Origin: Piromyces finnis
Taxonomy: Eukaryota; Neocallimastigomycota; Neocallimastigomycetes; Neocallimastigales; Neocallimastigaceae
Reading direction: 5' to 3'
NCBI GenBank assembly: GCA_002104945.1
Contig: MCFH01000007.1
Span: 854,001 to 918,000 of the forward strand
Length of the DNA: 64,000 nucleotides
Shown here: positions 1 through 12,607 of the stretch, piece by piece
Position numbering within the stretch: the stretch's first letter is position 1
Layout: each line of letters opens with the position of its first letter
Notes under the pieces: generated by a model
The model's database searches: none
What the model saw: the letters and a program-made list of their open reading frames with translations, nothing else
What the model was told of the DNA's origin: nothing
Translations under genes and position numbers: made by a program

Positions 1-132
1 ACATACTTCTACATAATTAGAAAATAATTATTTTATAAAATATGTTAATAATATATGTTAATATATGTTAATTATAAAATTAAAAACTCAAAATCTAAAT
101 GTATACTATATATTTTTTTTTAAAAAAAAAAA

Positions 133-900
133 TTAAAAATGATATTTACTCATTGGTTTATAATCATGTTTATCATGAGATTCACTAAGGAATTCACGAT
201 TATCTGGTTCACGAATATATTTGTAATTTGGACCATATCCTTTAGGTATTTCACATCTACCTGGATCTTTATAATCTGTTTGAGTTAATGATTTGTAATC
301 GAATTTTCCTGGTTTTGGAATATATTTCTTTACTCTAGCTAACTGTTTTGGTACTGTTTTTGGCGTGTACGTTGTTTTATAAGTACTGTCTCCTTCAAAT
401 TTACCAGATGGTACATAGCCTTCTTTTTCTCTAACATATTTCTTTTGAAGTGGCCATTTTACATAATCAACACGTTGACTTGTAGTACCGTCAAATGGTA
501 ATTTATTTGGAATATATGGTTTTTGTGGCTAATTTTTTAATATATAATAAGGAAAAAAAAATATTAAATTAATAAAATAATAAAAAATATAATAATTTAA
601 TAGTAAATGATAAAGAAAAAAAAAAAAAAAACTTTTTAAAACTTTTTATAGTTAAATAATAAGAATATTAAAATTACCTGTTGTTCACGAGTATGAATTG
701 GTAATGGTACATATGTACTTGAATTAACACTTTTGAAATCTCTATCATCTGGTACATTAACATAAGTAGACTTTGGTTTAACAATATTCTTTTCAATATC
801 CCATGGTTTATATGAGTCAGTAAAGGTTGTTGAAGAATCTAGTTTTTCTTTTGATGGAATATATTGACTTTTTTGCTGTATTATAATAAAATTAATGATA

Positions 901-934
<34 letters not shown>

Positions 935-2193
935 GTTTATTTCCATTGATATTTAGTTATAATTTTATTTAAAATTAAATAATGTATATAAAATATAAAT
1001 AAATAAAATATTTAGATATACAATTACATAAATAAATATTAATAACTATAAAAAAATATTGTATAATTATATTATTATATCATAAGGTGTATAATATATT
1101 ACTTTAACACGGTTAAGTGGAACTTTCATTTCAATATAATCATTATGATTAGTACTTTTGAAGTCACGATCATCTTTTGATGATATATAAGGTATTTTTT
1201 CTTTTGGTGGTCTAATTTGAATTTCCCATGGTTTATAATCATCTTTTGTAGTAGTTGTACCGATTTTACCTTTACTTGGGATATATTCTTTTCTTGGAGG
1301 TCTTGTTAATGGCTTAACTTCCCATGGTTTATAATCTGATGTAAATGTACTCTCCCCAACAAATTTTGTATTTGGTATTGCTTGGTTTTCTGGGCGAACT
1401 CTTGGATCTGGTTTAACGTTCCACTCTGGATAATCAGCTTTAAAAGTAGAAGTTCCGTCAAATTTATTTTTATTTGGAATATATTTATTTAATGCTTTCT
1501 GTATTTTTTTATTTAAAAAAAAAAATGCATATAACAAAAGAATAATTTATAAAAATTTATTTTATTTTTTAATATACATTTATATTTTATAATTATATAT
1601 TATTATTATAATATTTACAGCTGTTCTTTTTTCAAGTGGATGCTTAACATATTGTTCTTGGTAACTAGTAGTACTATCAAATTTCCCAGTATCTTTATAT
1701 ACAAATTCCTTTTTATAATTTGGTCTGGATACTTCTTTTTTAATATAATTGTCAGTATATTCTGTTCATATAGAAAAAGGAGAGAGAACAAAACAAAATT
1801 TAAAATATTAATTATTTGAATTATAATATATATAGAATTACAATTAAAATTTTTTTTATTAATTAAAGGTATAAAAATTTTTTATAATTTTTTTTTTGAA
1901 ATTTCTTTTTATAAAATATTATAATATATACCAGTAGCTTTTTGCATAGGTGGACCAACCTTTCTTTTAGAAACTTGGCAATGATGCTTATGACATGTAC
2001 AGACTAATTTTTAATTATATAGAAAATATTAGATTAATATAAATCTTTTTATTTAAATTTTTATTATTAGTTTATAGTTTTATTATTCAATTTTTTATTC
2101 AGAGTTATCGTTAAACGATTGATGATATTAACCTTCACAGACACATCTGTGATCACAGGTCATTTCAATCGGGGAAAATATTTGTTTTGTCAT
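133..2193 (-). CDS. SAXO/FAM154-like axonemal microtubule-stabilising protein
   Basis: Six exons on minus: 2193-2133, 2003-1932, 1761-1619, 1498-1103, 875-678 and 528-133, joined at GT...AG sites with phases that all agree, give 421 residues. The first donor is a weak GTTAAT. The N-terminus (residues 13-31) is a Cys/His cluster, CDHRCVCEVCTCHKHHC, which matches the Cys-rich start of SAXO1/SAXO2. The rest is about eight degenerate repeats of the type F-x-G-x-(S/T)-T-x-x-x-D-Y-x-x-W, for example FDGTSTFKADYPEW and FDSSTTFTDSYKPW, the Mn-type microtubule-binding repeat of the family. Known SAXO proteins bind and stabilise ciliary or flagellar axoneme microtubules, so a role in the zoospore flagellum is inferred. 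No rival family fits the combined Cys cluster and repeats. The exon model is unconfirmed by transcripts. Confidence 0.88.
901..933. repeat. (ATT)n microsatellite in intron
   Basis: Eleven ATT units in the fourth intron of the SAXO-like gene. It is a simple repeat of the kind scattered through this A+T-rich DNA. Confidence 0.95.
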
Positions 2194-3942
2194 TTTTAAT
2201 ATTTAACGAATGATATTTATTTTATGTTATTTTTTTTTTTTTAATTTTCTTATTGAATTAATATTTTATAATGGTTAAATGAGTCGTCTATTTTTATTTT
2301 GAATTGATAAAAAAGAAAAAAAAAGATATTTTATAAATAATAAATTTGATTATATGTTATTTAATTTGAAAAATGCGTTAATGAAGTGATAAATATATGA
2401 ATAATTGATAACTAAAAATTGAATTATTAATATATCATTATTGATTTTATTTTTGTGATGATTCTGTTTTAAATTTGAACTTTATATTGTATATATTAAT
2501 ATTGAAAATGTATGAATTAAAATATTGAAATTAATGAAAACAAAAAACAAAATACAAAAAAAAAAAAAGAAAACTATTAAACTGGAATTGAAATTTGAAT
2601 TATCAAATAAATTAATAATGATTAAAAATAGAAAAAAAAATAAGGAAAAATAAAATTCTCGGTTTTTTTTTTTTTTTTATATTTTATTTCCTGTTAATTA
2701 ATTTAATAAAATAATATATAATAATTATTATATAAAAAATATTTAATTATCAATAATTAAAATTTCTCGAGAGTCATTACTTTTTATTTAATAATAAGTA
2801 GAAAAGTTTAATAAAAATAATAATTAACATTTAAAATATATATATTAAAAAACAAAGTTTTTAATTTTAATTCCTATTTTTTTATATATATATAAAGTAC
2901 TTTTGTATATTTTTTTTATTTTATTTTCCTTTTAAGTAATATTCATATTTTATTTTCTATTAAATATATTTTTATCATTATAATAAGTTTTTAGATTTAA
3001 TATTAAAAAAGTCAAAAAAGAGTAACAATAATAATAAAACATACAAATGATACTAAATATAACCTTTAAAAAGAAAAAATTTTAAATATTGTCAAAAATC
3101 GTTCATCTATTACTATTTTTATATTTTATAATAAAAATTAAAATAAATTAAAAACTTTAATCTTATTTTTATTTTTCGTAAGGATATCATAAATATATGA
3201 ATACTAAAGTTCTTTATTAGAATTGTTTTTATCTCGTTAGAGAATTATAAGATGTATATTTGATTAATTACTTTATTATATATTTATATTTTAAGTGATT
3301 AAGGATAAAAATTGTTACAATATTAATGTATCTATTTCAGATCTTTTCTATTTTTTTTTAAAAAATATTATTTTATATATAAATAATACTATCTTTGAAG
3401 ATTAATAAATAAAATTTATATTATTTTCTTTTAAATTTGTATTAAATTAGATGATCAATTATTTTTCTTCTTTTTACAGATCTAGTTAGAATTCTGGTTA
3501 AACTTTAATTTCCTTTAGATAATAAAATTTGAAAACCTCATTTTTAATTTTTTTTTTTTTTTTTTTTTTGTTTTTTTATTTAATATTTGGAAAATCTTAT
3601 TTTGTATATTCTCATTTTTATGATTAAATGAAAATGAAAGAATTAATTAAAAGAAAAAAAGTTCTAAAAGACTTTAATTTAATAGTTGAATAAGTAATTA
3701 TATAAATTATATTCTATAATATTTATATAACTTTTCTATATTTTCACTCTTATTCTTTATATTTAAAAAATAACAACAACATATATTATAATTTATCTAA
3801 AAATTTAAATAATATATTTTTGCTTTAAAAACTGTATATATAAGTATAAAATTGAAAATATATAATAATATTAATTAAAAAATAAATAATCATTAGATTC
3901 ATTATTTATTATACTAGTAGTTTTATAAAATTCATTCATTAA

Positions 3943-4044
3943 TGTTCATGCTGTGGATCTGATAAATATTATGATTGCTATTCATGTAATAAATATGGTT
4001 GTTTAACTAGATATGGATGGGTTGAAAGTAAAAATTTATGTTAA
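3943..4044 (+). pseudogene. Cys-rich open fragment (possible exon remnant)
   Basis: A 33-codon open stretch ending in TAA reads CSCCGSDKYYDCYSCNKYGC and then LTRYGWVESKNLC. It has seven Cys and aromatic residues, unlike the Asn/Lys/Ile-rich translations of random DNA here. An in-frame TAA lies directly upstream and no clear 3' splice site opens it, so it is either a decayed terminal exon or chance. The composition recalls small secreted Cys-rich proteins. No function can be assigned. Confidence 0.25.
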
Positions 4045-4195
4045 ATAAAAATATATATAGTATTTTTTAAAAACAACATTAATATTTTGTGTATATAAAA
4101 TGTATATAAAATAAGTATCAATATCAACAATTCGTGTCCTCTTATGATAGATATAATTTTTTTTTAAAAAAATATCTGAAAGAATATAAAATATA

Positions 4196-4264
4196 ATTTA
4201 TCAAATACTGCAAGCAATGCTCCGAGCAGACAAGCTCTCTTCTCTTGCCATTTCGTATTTGATA

Positions 4265-4267
<3 letters not shown>
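4196..4267. other. 72-bp stem-loop with G+C-rich loop
   Basis: Arms ATTTATCAAATAC (4196-4208) and GTATTTGATAAAT (4255-4267) are perfect 13-bp inverted repeats. Inside, GCAAG (4210-4214) pairs with CTTGC (4244-4248) and TGCT/AGCA (4218-4221 and 4225-4228) can form a small third stem. The loop is much richer in G+C than its surroundings. It could be a structured RNA or a tiny inverted-repeat transposon remnant next to a microsatellite. No clear target duplication is visible. Confidence 0.5.

Positions 4268-4357
<90 letters not shown>
4268..4357. repeat. (AAT)n microsatellite
   Basis: About thirty uninterrupted AAT units starting directly after the 4196-4267 hairpin. Confidence 0.95.
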
Positions 4358-5198
4358 TACAATAAATTTAAATAGAATAAATCAATAAATAGAACGTTAA
4401 AATGAGAAATAGAATATTTAGTTTAGTAAAAAGGCTTTATTTATAATTTTTAATTTTTTTATCCTTTGGGTATATTTTATATTTTTTTTTTTTTTTTTTT
4501 TTTTTTACAAAAAATACTATTTATATTATTATTATTATTATTATTATTCTTTTTCATATGTTTAAATAGTTTGTAATAAAATAACTAAAATCTATACTAA
4601 AATTTTTTAAAATTAAAACTTAGTTTAATTTTTAATTATTCCATTGTTTAGAGTTAAATTGAATAGATTGAATAAAGAGAAAAAAAAAAAAAAAAAAAAA
4701 GAAATTATTTATTTGATGAATGTCTTTTTTTTTTTTTTTTTTTTATTATCTTTTTTTGATAATTATTATTGCTATTTTTTTTTTTTAAATTATTTTTATG
4801 TTTTATTTTTTTTTTTTTTTCATTTCTTTTTAATATTGCTTTTTAGTACTTTAACATTAAATATTCTATTGATAATTGGTTGTTAATTACTATAAATAAT
4901 GAATTCTTTTATAATAGAAATTTTAAAAATTAAATATACTATACTATACAATGTAAAAAATTAAAAAAAAAAAGAAAAAATAAAATAAATAAAAATAATC
5001 AATAAATTATTATAAAAAACTTTAATAAAATAATATATCTAATACTATTATATTAATTTAAATTTAATCATATCAATCCATATTTTACATATGACATTAG
5101 ATGAAACTGTAAAAAAAAAAAAAAGTTTAAAGTATTAGATTAAATAGTTTGATTATGAACGAACGAGAAACTTTTTGATGTTTATAAAAAATTTGTAT

Positions 5199-6515
5199 TT
5201 ATTTCAACTTTCGTTGGACTTCGAATTTTAATTTTTTGTAAGTATTTTCCATATCTGAATGTTTAACTCTTCTTTCAATTTTAGATTCATTTAAATCCTT
5301 CATATATAATGGAACAAATGATAAATCTGGATTGACAGGTATACTTGGATATATAATTTTGGGTTGTTTTTTATGTTTAAGTTTTTTTAAGAACTTTTGT
5401 TTTTGTAATTGTTTTGATGATGACTTTTTTTCTTCATTTAAATTTGGTAAAGATTTAGATTTCCTTATTGAAACTGATTGATCCTCCTTTGAAATATATG
5501 ATATTGATTTTGAATGCTTTAATGAATTTTTCAAATCTAATGATATCGAATTAGATTCTATTTTATAATTTTGAGGAATAATAATTATATCATTGGTCAT
5601 ATTTTTAGTTTCTTTTGTTTCAATTGGAACACTAACATTTTCAATTTCATTGTTTTCATTATTACTAATGATGGTATTGACTACTGGAATAGATGATATT
5701 GAAATTGTATTAATAGTATTATTTTTTGTTAATAATAAGGTTGATAATTTTTTTTCTTCATCTGTGGGTTCAGTTAAAGTTAAACTGTATTGATTTTTGG
5801 TTTGTGCTTCTTTTTCAGTTTCTACGTTTTTTGTTTCATATACCAAATTTTTATTGCTATCATTTGGTTTTACAATATTCAAGCTAGGAACATAATCAGG
5901 AGAAAGAAAGTTATAGTTATATACTTGTTTTATATTTGGTTGAATTCCCATAAATAATTCAACACCATCCCAATACCATGGATATTTTGGAATATAATTA
6001 AGAGTTACTCCATTAGTTAATGTAAGGTATATAGATACATCTGAATATTTATTCTTTTCTGATTTATGTTTTTGAACTACTTTTTCAAAGTATTCATCAC
6101 AGTAAATAGTATCTTTTTTTGTACATGGCTTTAATAAGCCATCTTCAACTGCAATAGATTCATTAACTTGTTTATGTCTGTAGTTCTTTTGGAAATATTT
6201 TATTGCTTCTTCAATAAACTATATAAATAAGCATATAAATATACAATATTAATTATAATTATCAAATTTAAACTATTTTAAATTTAATAATAAAAAAATA
6301 AGACTTACTTTGAAATCATCTAGATAATAATTTAATATATCTAAACATTTTTGATATAAAATGTTTAATTGCTTTTGATTTTCTTCATTTTGACTAAATT
6401 TTATTATTAATCTTGTAAAGGTCCAAATAGAAAATATTAAAGAGCTTGATATTAAAACGATCGTAAAGAACTGTGATTTGAAGCCTGCTTCATAAATTGT
6501 ATTATTTGGAATCAT
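5199..6515 (-). CDS. Single-pass membrane protein, unknown family
   Basis: Two exons on minus (6515-6309 and 6218-5199) are joined in phase 0 by a GTAAGT donor and a TATATAG acceptor and give 408 residues. Residues about 16-38 (from FFTIVLISSSLIFSIWTF onward) form one hydrophobic helix near the N-terminus, so the protein is probably anchored with a short outer tail. The middle has an aromatic-rich stretch, YIPKYPWYWDGVELFMGIQP. The C-terminal half is low in complexity, Ser/Thr/Asn-rich, then strongly basic (QKQKFLKKLKHKKQPK). The start is the first ATG ahead of the helix. I do not recognise the family. It is convergent with nothing nearby and shows no frame damage. Confidence 0.75.
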
Positions 6516-9500
6516 TTTTTTTAATTCATTAAATTTTTGAACTAAAATTAATAGTATTTAGGTAATTAAAAATATAAAATGATTTAATTTTGTTATTAGA
6601 TTAAGGAGTTAAAAGGGTATTTTTGGGTATACAAGAATTTATTATTTCTTTAAATTAAATAAGGAAGATGATAAAAAAAAAAGTTTCAATATTTTGATAT
6701 TTATAAAGTCTAAAAATATTTTGATACGCTATTGAATTTTAATTATATTTTTATTGATTATATATTATGAATAATATATAATTAGTCTTTATATATATAA
6801 ACGATTAAGTGTTTTGAATATTTATTCTTTAATCTTTTATTTTGAATTTTTTATATTTAATAAATTTTATCATTATTTTAAATTATTTTTATTTTCTTTT
6901 TTCTTTTTTAGTTATATATATTTTATAAATGGTTTGAAATGTTATTGGCATTTATTATTATTATTATCGATGCATATTATTTTTGACTTTATAATTTGTT
7001 TATCCTTTAAAACGTTTATTTTTTCTTAATTAGCCTCTAAATATGGATGCATTTTTTATATATATTCTAATTAACCTTTACATATATTAAAATTTTTATT
7101 TACTATTGTATTAATTAATTAATTTATATATTAATAACTTTAATTATTATATTAATATATTAAAGAATATAAATTTTTAATTTAATTATTAGATTGATAC
7201 ATTTAACATTAAAATATATACTATTTATTATTATTATTTATTATGTATTATAATAATTATTATGATGCTATACATGGTATATTATTTTGAAATCAGCTTT
7301 TTTTTTATTTTATTTCATCTTTACATTCATTGCAAGATAATATATTTATGAGCTAGTGAATATTTTATTATAGAATATTTTTAAATCTTGTTATTTTATT
7401 ACTATTAATTTTTGAAATTTGACAAAAAAAAAAACTTTTTTACTCTTTTTTATTCATATTTAAGTTATAATCTTTTTTGTAAATGATTATTATTTTATTT
7501 ATTTAATTTATAAATATATTAATTAATTAAATTATTACCTTTTTTTTTTTGAATGAATATATATTTTTATTATTTATAATGTTTTTACTTCATCAAGAAA
7601 TTTCAAACAATTATTTTTGATATAATGAATTTCAAATTCACTTTTTTTTATATATATTCTTTTTAAAATTTTAATAACAGACCTTTGTAATTTACAGGCC
7701 TCTGAAGAAAAAAAAAATTAAAGTTTTAAAAAAAAATTCTTACTTTTATATATTTTATTATGATTTTCATTTTTAATTTAATTTTGACATATATTACATA
7801 ATAAACGAATATATTGTTAATAATATATTAATATAATAACTTTGGGTTTGACAAAAAGTCTGACCTCCAAAAATTTAATATTCTTTTTTCATTAAATTAT
7901 GACTATAAAGATTTTCTATTATTATTTTGTTATTATTTTGTGTTAATATATTATAATATATTACATATAATAATAAATAAAAAGTTTTTAATAGTAATGA
8001 TGATCATCCTTTTTTTCTTTTTATTTTCCTTAGTCCTAACCTCTTTAAAATATCAACTCCTTAAAAAAATTTAATAAAAAGATAATTCTAATATATTAAA
8101 ATACATTGTGATATATATGAATATTTATTTCAAATGATAACACAAACTTTAATATGACTTTTTGTTGAATGATTCATTTGATTATTTCATATATTTTTAT
8201 ATATTGAAAACTAAATTAAAATTTATTTATTATAAAATAAAGTTTAATTTATAAATTAAATTTACAACAAACTTTAATAATTATAAAAATAAAAAAGGAT
8301 GAAAATGAATTTTTATTAATGAAAAAACTTTTTTTAGGTACTAAGCTTATATTAAAAGTAGGTTTGTGCTATTTCACACTGATCATTCACCACCATTTTA
8401 TTTGAGGATAAAAGGTCCAGCCTAAATTTTATTATAAAATAATATTTAAAAGGAATAAAGCTATTTAAACATAAAAATCCTTTTTATTTCTTTTTATTAT
8501 AATGATGATTAATTATTAAATAATATATATATGAATGTTTTCTTTTTCTTTTAATATAAAATTATTAATGATTCAATAATTATAAATATTATTTATAATT
8601 TAAGTTTTTAATTAATTCATTGTTGATAATTTTAATATTTTCATTAAATTCAACTTTGATGAAAATAAAGTGTAATTAATTGCTGTGTAATTTTGAAAAA
8701 TTATTATAATATATATGATGTTTAAGAAAAATAAAAGATAATATTAAAAAATGTAAAAAAAAAAAAAAAAAGAAATGAATTATTAGAGTTTGAAAGAAAA
8801 CCTTGAGATAGTTTATTAATATATATTAATAGGTTAATTATACGTTTTAATTTACTAAATGGATATAATAAATGATGAACTTTATAATAAAAATTTTATT
8901 CATAAATTTATTGATAATATATATTTGTGTACATATGATATATCATGTGATGCTTTTTATAATAATTCCTATTATAATGTATATTTATTTTCTGTTGGAA
9001 ATGATATATAATTACAAAGTTTTAATAAGTATTTATTTCTTCATATCATGAAAGTGAATATCCTTAATTTACATAAACTTTATTGAAAAATACATATTTA
9101 AAATTTACAATGATAATAATAATAATAAAAAAAAAGTAGACCTATCTATATTCAGATAATGAATAATTCTTATATGATGATATTCACTAAACAATCTTTT
9201 ATGTTATTTTTTTAAAATGAATATGGTATTTTTATATAACTTATAAATGAATAATGTACATATATGTAAAATATTTAGGATGTGAAATTAAAGCAAATAT
9301 TTCAGTAAATAAAAATAAAATGAAAGATGAATTATAATGATATTAGATTATTAGAAAAAAAAAAAAAAAAAGTATTTATTAAATAAAAATGAAATTATAA
9401 AATGATAGCGCATAATTCTTTCTTCAATTTATTTAATATAAAAATTGTATATTCAAGGATTGAATGAAAAATAAATAAAAATATTTTGTCTATAATCATA

Positions 9501-11065
9501 TTTGTTACATTGTATTTTATCATATTCATATTATTTTGGCAGTAGTATTTAAAAAAAAAATATTCTTCAATTAAAAAATATGATATTTAAAAGAGTTGTT
9601 CGTTAATAAAATATTATTTATATTGTCATTATCATTATTGATGTATATAAAATAATTTTTTTTTATTTTTTGATTATTATATTATTGAAAAAAAAGAAAA
9701 TAAAATAAAGACAAAGTTTGTTTTATTTATAAAATTATTAATTGGCATTAATATCAATAATATTTAAAATATTTAATTTTTTTTTCTCTAATAATATTTT
9801 ATATATATTTTATGTATATATAAACCTAATCTTGTGGTATTAAAATAAATAATTCCACAGATACAAGATTTTTTTTTTTAATAATATTCAGTAATTTGTA
9901 GGTCATTAACCAAAAAAAAGAGTATAAACTTAATAATAATTCATATAATTATTTCAATATAATTATGCCCTTTTTTTTGTAGTTTTTCCTCTTTCTATAT
10001 TTTAAAATAAAAAACATTTAATTAATAATTTTAATTAAAAAATACTTTTTTTTTTAAACTTAAAAAGGTATAATTAATAAACATAATATATTAATAATTA
10101 TTTACTCATTTTATATAACATAAAAAAAAAATGCTCTAGAAAAATAATTAATATATATGTATATATCTTTTTTAATTTGTTAATGTTTTATCATAACAAA
10201 AATTAATTAATAAAGAAAACTTTAATAAATATAATTTATATTAAAAATTAATTTAATATAATTATTGGTTACATAAAATTACCGTTTTTGCTATTGTAAC
10301 AAAAAAGTTTGTAATATGAGTTTTTTATATTATAAAAATATTACTTTTACAAAATAAAATATAAACATATCTTATTTTTAATAATCTATTCTATAAATAT
10401 TAATGACATTTGAAAGCTTTTATAATACCTACTTATTTTCTTCGTTTGTTTTTAACATTATTTAATATTTTTTAAGAAATAAGTTAGAAATAAAATAAAT
10501 GTTTTTTTTTTTAAATTATGCATTTTATGGGTAATGGATATATATTTTATATTAATTTTTTCAGATGTTCAGAAAATGTTAATTTATATTGGTAAATCAA
10601 AATTATGTGTAACATACAATTTATTAATTATTAAAAATAAATTTCATATAAAAATTGTTAAGATTTTTTTTTTTTTTTATTTTTGATTTTGACATTATTT
10701 TTATATATTACATAGTTTGTTTTATATACTGTAATATTGTAAAATTCAAAAATTTTCAAATTAAAAGGTAGGAAATATATTTGATTATATATAAAATCAT
10801 AAAACAAAAGAAAATAAACAAAATATAACTTTATTTAATTTATGATTTAAATAAAATATAAAAGCAACATTTTTTAAATAAACAAAAATCAAAATAAGAA
10901 TATTAATTACAACAATATTAAAATCAAATTATTATAATTAAAAAAGTTTATTTTTTTTTTCAACAAAATATATAATTATAAATTCATGTACTAATATATA
11001 TTTATTATTTTCTGTCAATCAATAATTATTTTTTTATTTTAATATACGTAAATTAAGAAATCAAA
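6516..11065. other. 4.5-kb A+T-rich intergenic region
   Basis: I see no gene, RNA gene or repeat family shared with the rest of the window. Short open frames here translate to Phe/Ile/Asn-rich low complexity and have no splice-supported extension. The right end includes the promoter of the GH114-dockerin gene. Confidence 0.7.
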
Positions 11066-12607
11066 ATGAAATTATTTATATTTCTGTCAATATTCTTATA
11101 TATTAATATAGTCAATGCCATTTGGATTCCACCCCAAGGAATTAAATGGAATTATGTATTGGGTAGCGACATTAATGAGTAAGTATAACTTTGTATTTTA
11201 TTTGTTTTTACTTTTTATTATTATTGATTTATATCATTATCATTATTATTAATGTATATTTATTTTTTTATTGTTATAATTTATATTATCAAAAATGAAT
11301 TTTATAAATAATATAAAAATAATTTATAACTAAAAAGAAATACCGAAACAGCCAATGTTGTTGATATAGATATTAGAAAAGATCAATCAAAAATTGATAA
11401 TCTTCACAAAAGGGGTATAAAGGTTATATGTTATTTTTCAGGTGGTACATTGGAATATTTTCGTGAGGATTATAAAGATTTTTTAAATGTTCCTAATTTA
11501 GTTCAAAATAGATATGAGGCTTGGCCTGATGAAGATTGGCTTGATATTCGTGTTGAAGGTTTAAAGCCTTTACTTAAAAAGCGTATTAAATTAGCAGTGA
11601 GTAAAAAATGTGATGCCATTGAAGTTGATAATTTAGATGGCTATCAAATGGCCGAAGTTAAAAGTTGGCGTAATCCATTAACTAAGAGTGATACTATAAA
11701 GTTTGCAAAATGGTTAGCCAATACTGCTCATAACTATGACATTTCAATTGGATTAAAAAATGTTCCCGGACTTATTGATGAATTATCAAGTTATTTTGAT
11801 TTTGCTATTAATGAAGATTGTGTAGTATACAATGAATGCCGTCTTTACAAGAATTTCCTTGCTAAAGGAAAGGCTGTATTTGGTGTTACTTATAATGGTA
11901 TAGAAGCCAATCGCAGTGCCTTATGTAGAAATTTAAATGGTCTTAATATTAGTATGATTGTTAAAAATAAAAAAAAATTAGTTCAAAGCGGTATTATATT
12001 TGATGGAGTAAAGCAATGTGGTAGTGGCTTTACTACTGGAGGTGTTTGTTTTTCTGTAAAAATGGGTTATCCATGCTGTACTCAAAATTCAGAGATTGTA
12101 TATACAGATAGTACTGGTAGTTGGGGTCTTCAAAATGGTGATTGGTGTGGTGTAAAAGGACCAGAACCTGTATCATCATGTTTTTCAAAAGATCTTGGTT
12201 TTCCATGTTGTTCAAAGTACGCTGAAGTTGTTACTAAAGATTATAATGGTTCTTGGGGTATTGAAAATGGTAAATGGTGTGGTATTGGATCCGGAAATAA
12301 AACCACACCTTCCTCATGTTTTTCAAAAGCTCTCGGCTATCCATGTTGCTCCGTCGGTAACAGTGATGTTGCATTTATTGATAACAATGGTAAATGGGGT
12401 ATAGAAAATGGCAATTGGTGTGGAATAACTTCCACAAGTAAAACTACAACAAAGAAAACTACTACAACAAAAAAGACAACAACGACAAAGAAGACAACAA
12501 CGACAAAGAAAACTACTACAACAAAAAAGACAACAACGACAAAGAAAACTACTACAACAAAAAAGACAACAACAACAAAGAAAACTACTACGACTAAAAA
12601 ATATTAG
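11066..12607 (+). CDS. GH114 endo-polygalactosaminidase with three dockerins
   Basis: Exons 11066-11178 and 11338-12607 (intron donor GTAAGT, acceptor AAAAAG, split Glu codon) encode 460 residues. Residues 1-18 are a signal peptide. Residues about 25-240 match glycoside hydrolase family 114 (endo-alpha-1,4-polygalactosaminidase): [50 protein letters not shown] and [10 protein letters not shown] appear in family order. Three CBM10-type fungal dockerins follow at about 274-309, 318-353 and 364-399, each CFS-x3-(G)-(Y/F)-PCC ... GSWG-(L/I)-xNGxWCG. A Thr/Lys tail fills 401-460. Dockerins of this type attach enzymes to the gut-fungal cellulosome, so the protein is inferred to be secreted and complex-bound, degrading galactosamine-rich polymer. 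The usual family is widely bacterial, so transfer is possible but not shown. Confidence 0.9.
12438..12602 (+). repeat. Coding minisatellite for Thr/Lys tail
   Basis: ACT/ACA/ACG-rich and AAG/AAA codons repeat in a 15-bp unit encoding KKTTT, eleven or so times, at the 3' end of the dockerin gene. Third positions vary between units (blocks of ACTACTACA alternate with ACAACAACG), so the protein repeat is better kept than the DNA repeat. Confidence 0.85.

Larger units (their letters stand above)
2194..5198. other. A+T-rich intergenic region
   Basis: No convincing gene. It holds homopolymer tracts (for example T runs near 3550 and 4485, A run at 4681), a short Cys-rich open fragment near 3943, and a hairpin at 4196 followed by an (AAT)n tract; these are listed separately. 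It presumably includes the promoter of the SAXO-like gene on its left edge. Confidence 0.7.

Noticed and set aside
4644-4886. 80-codon open frame of Lys and Phe runs
   Set aside because: Made of A and T homopolymers; no start context, splice sites or domain.
6814-7029. 71-codon Phe/Tyr-rich open frame
   Set aside because: Composition is that of A+T-rich spacer; no partner exon or motif.
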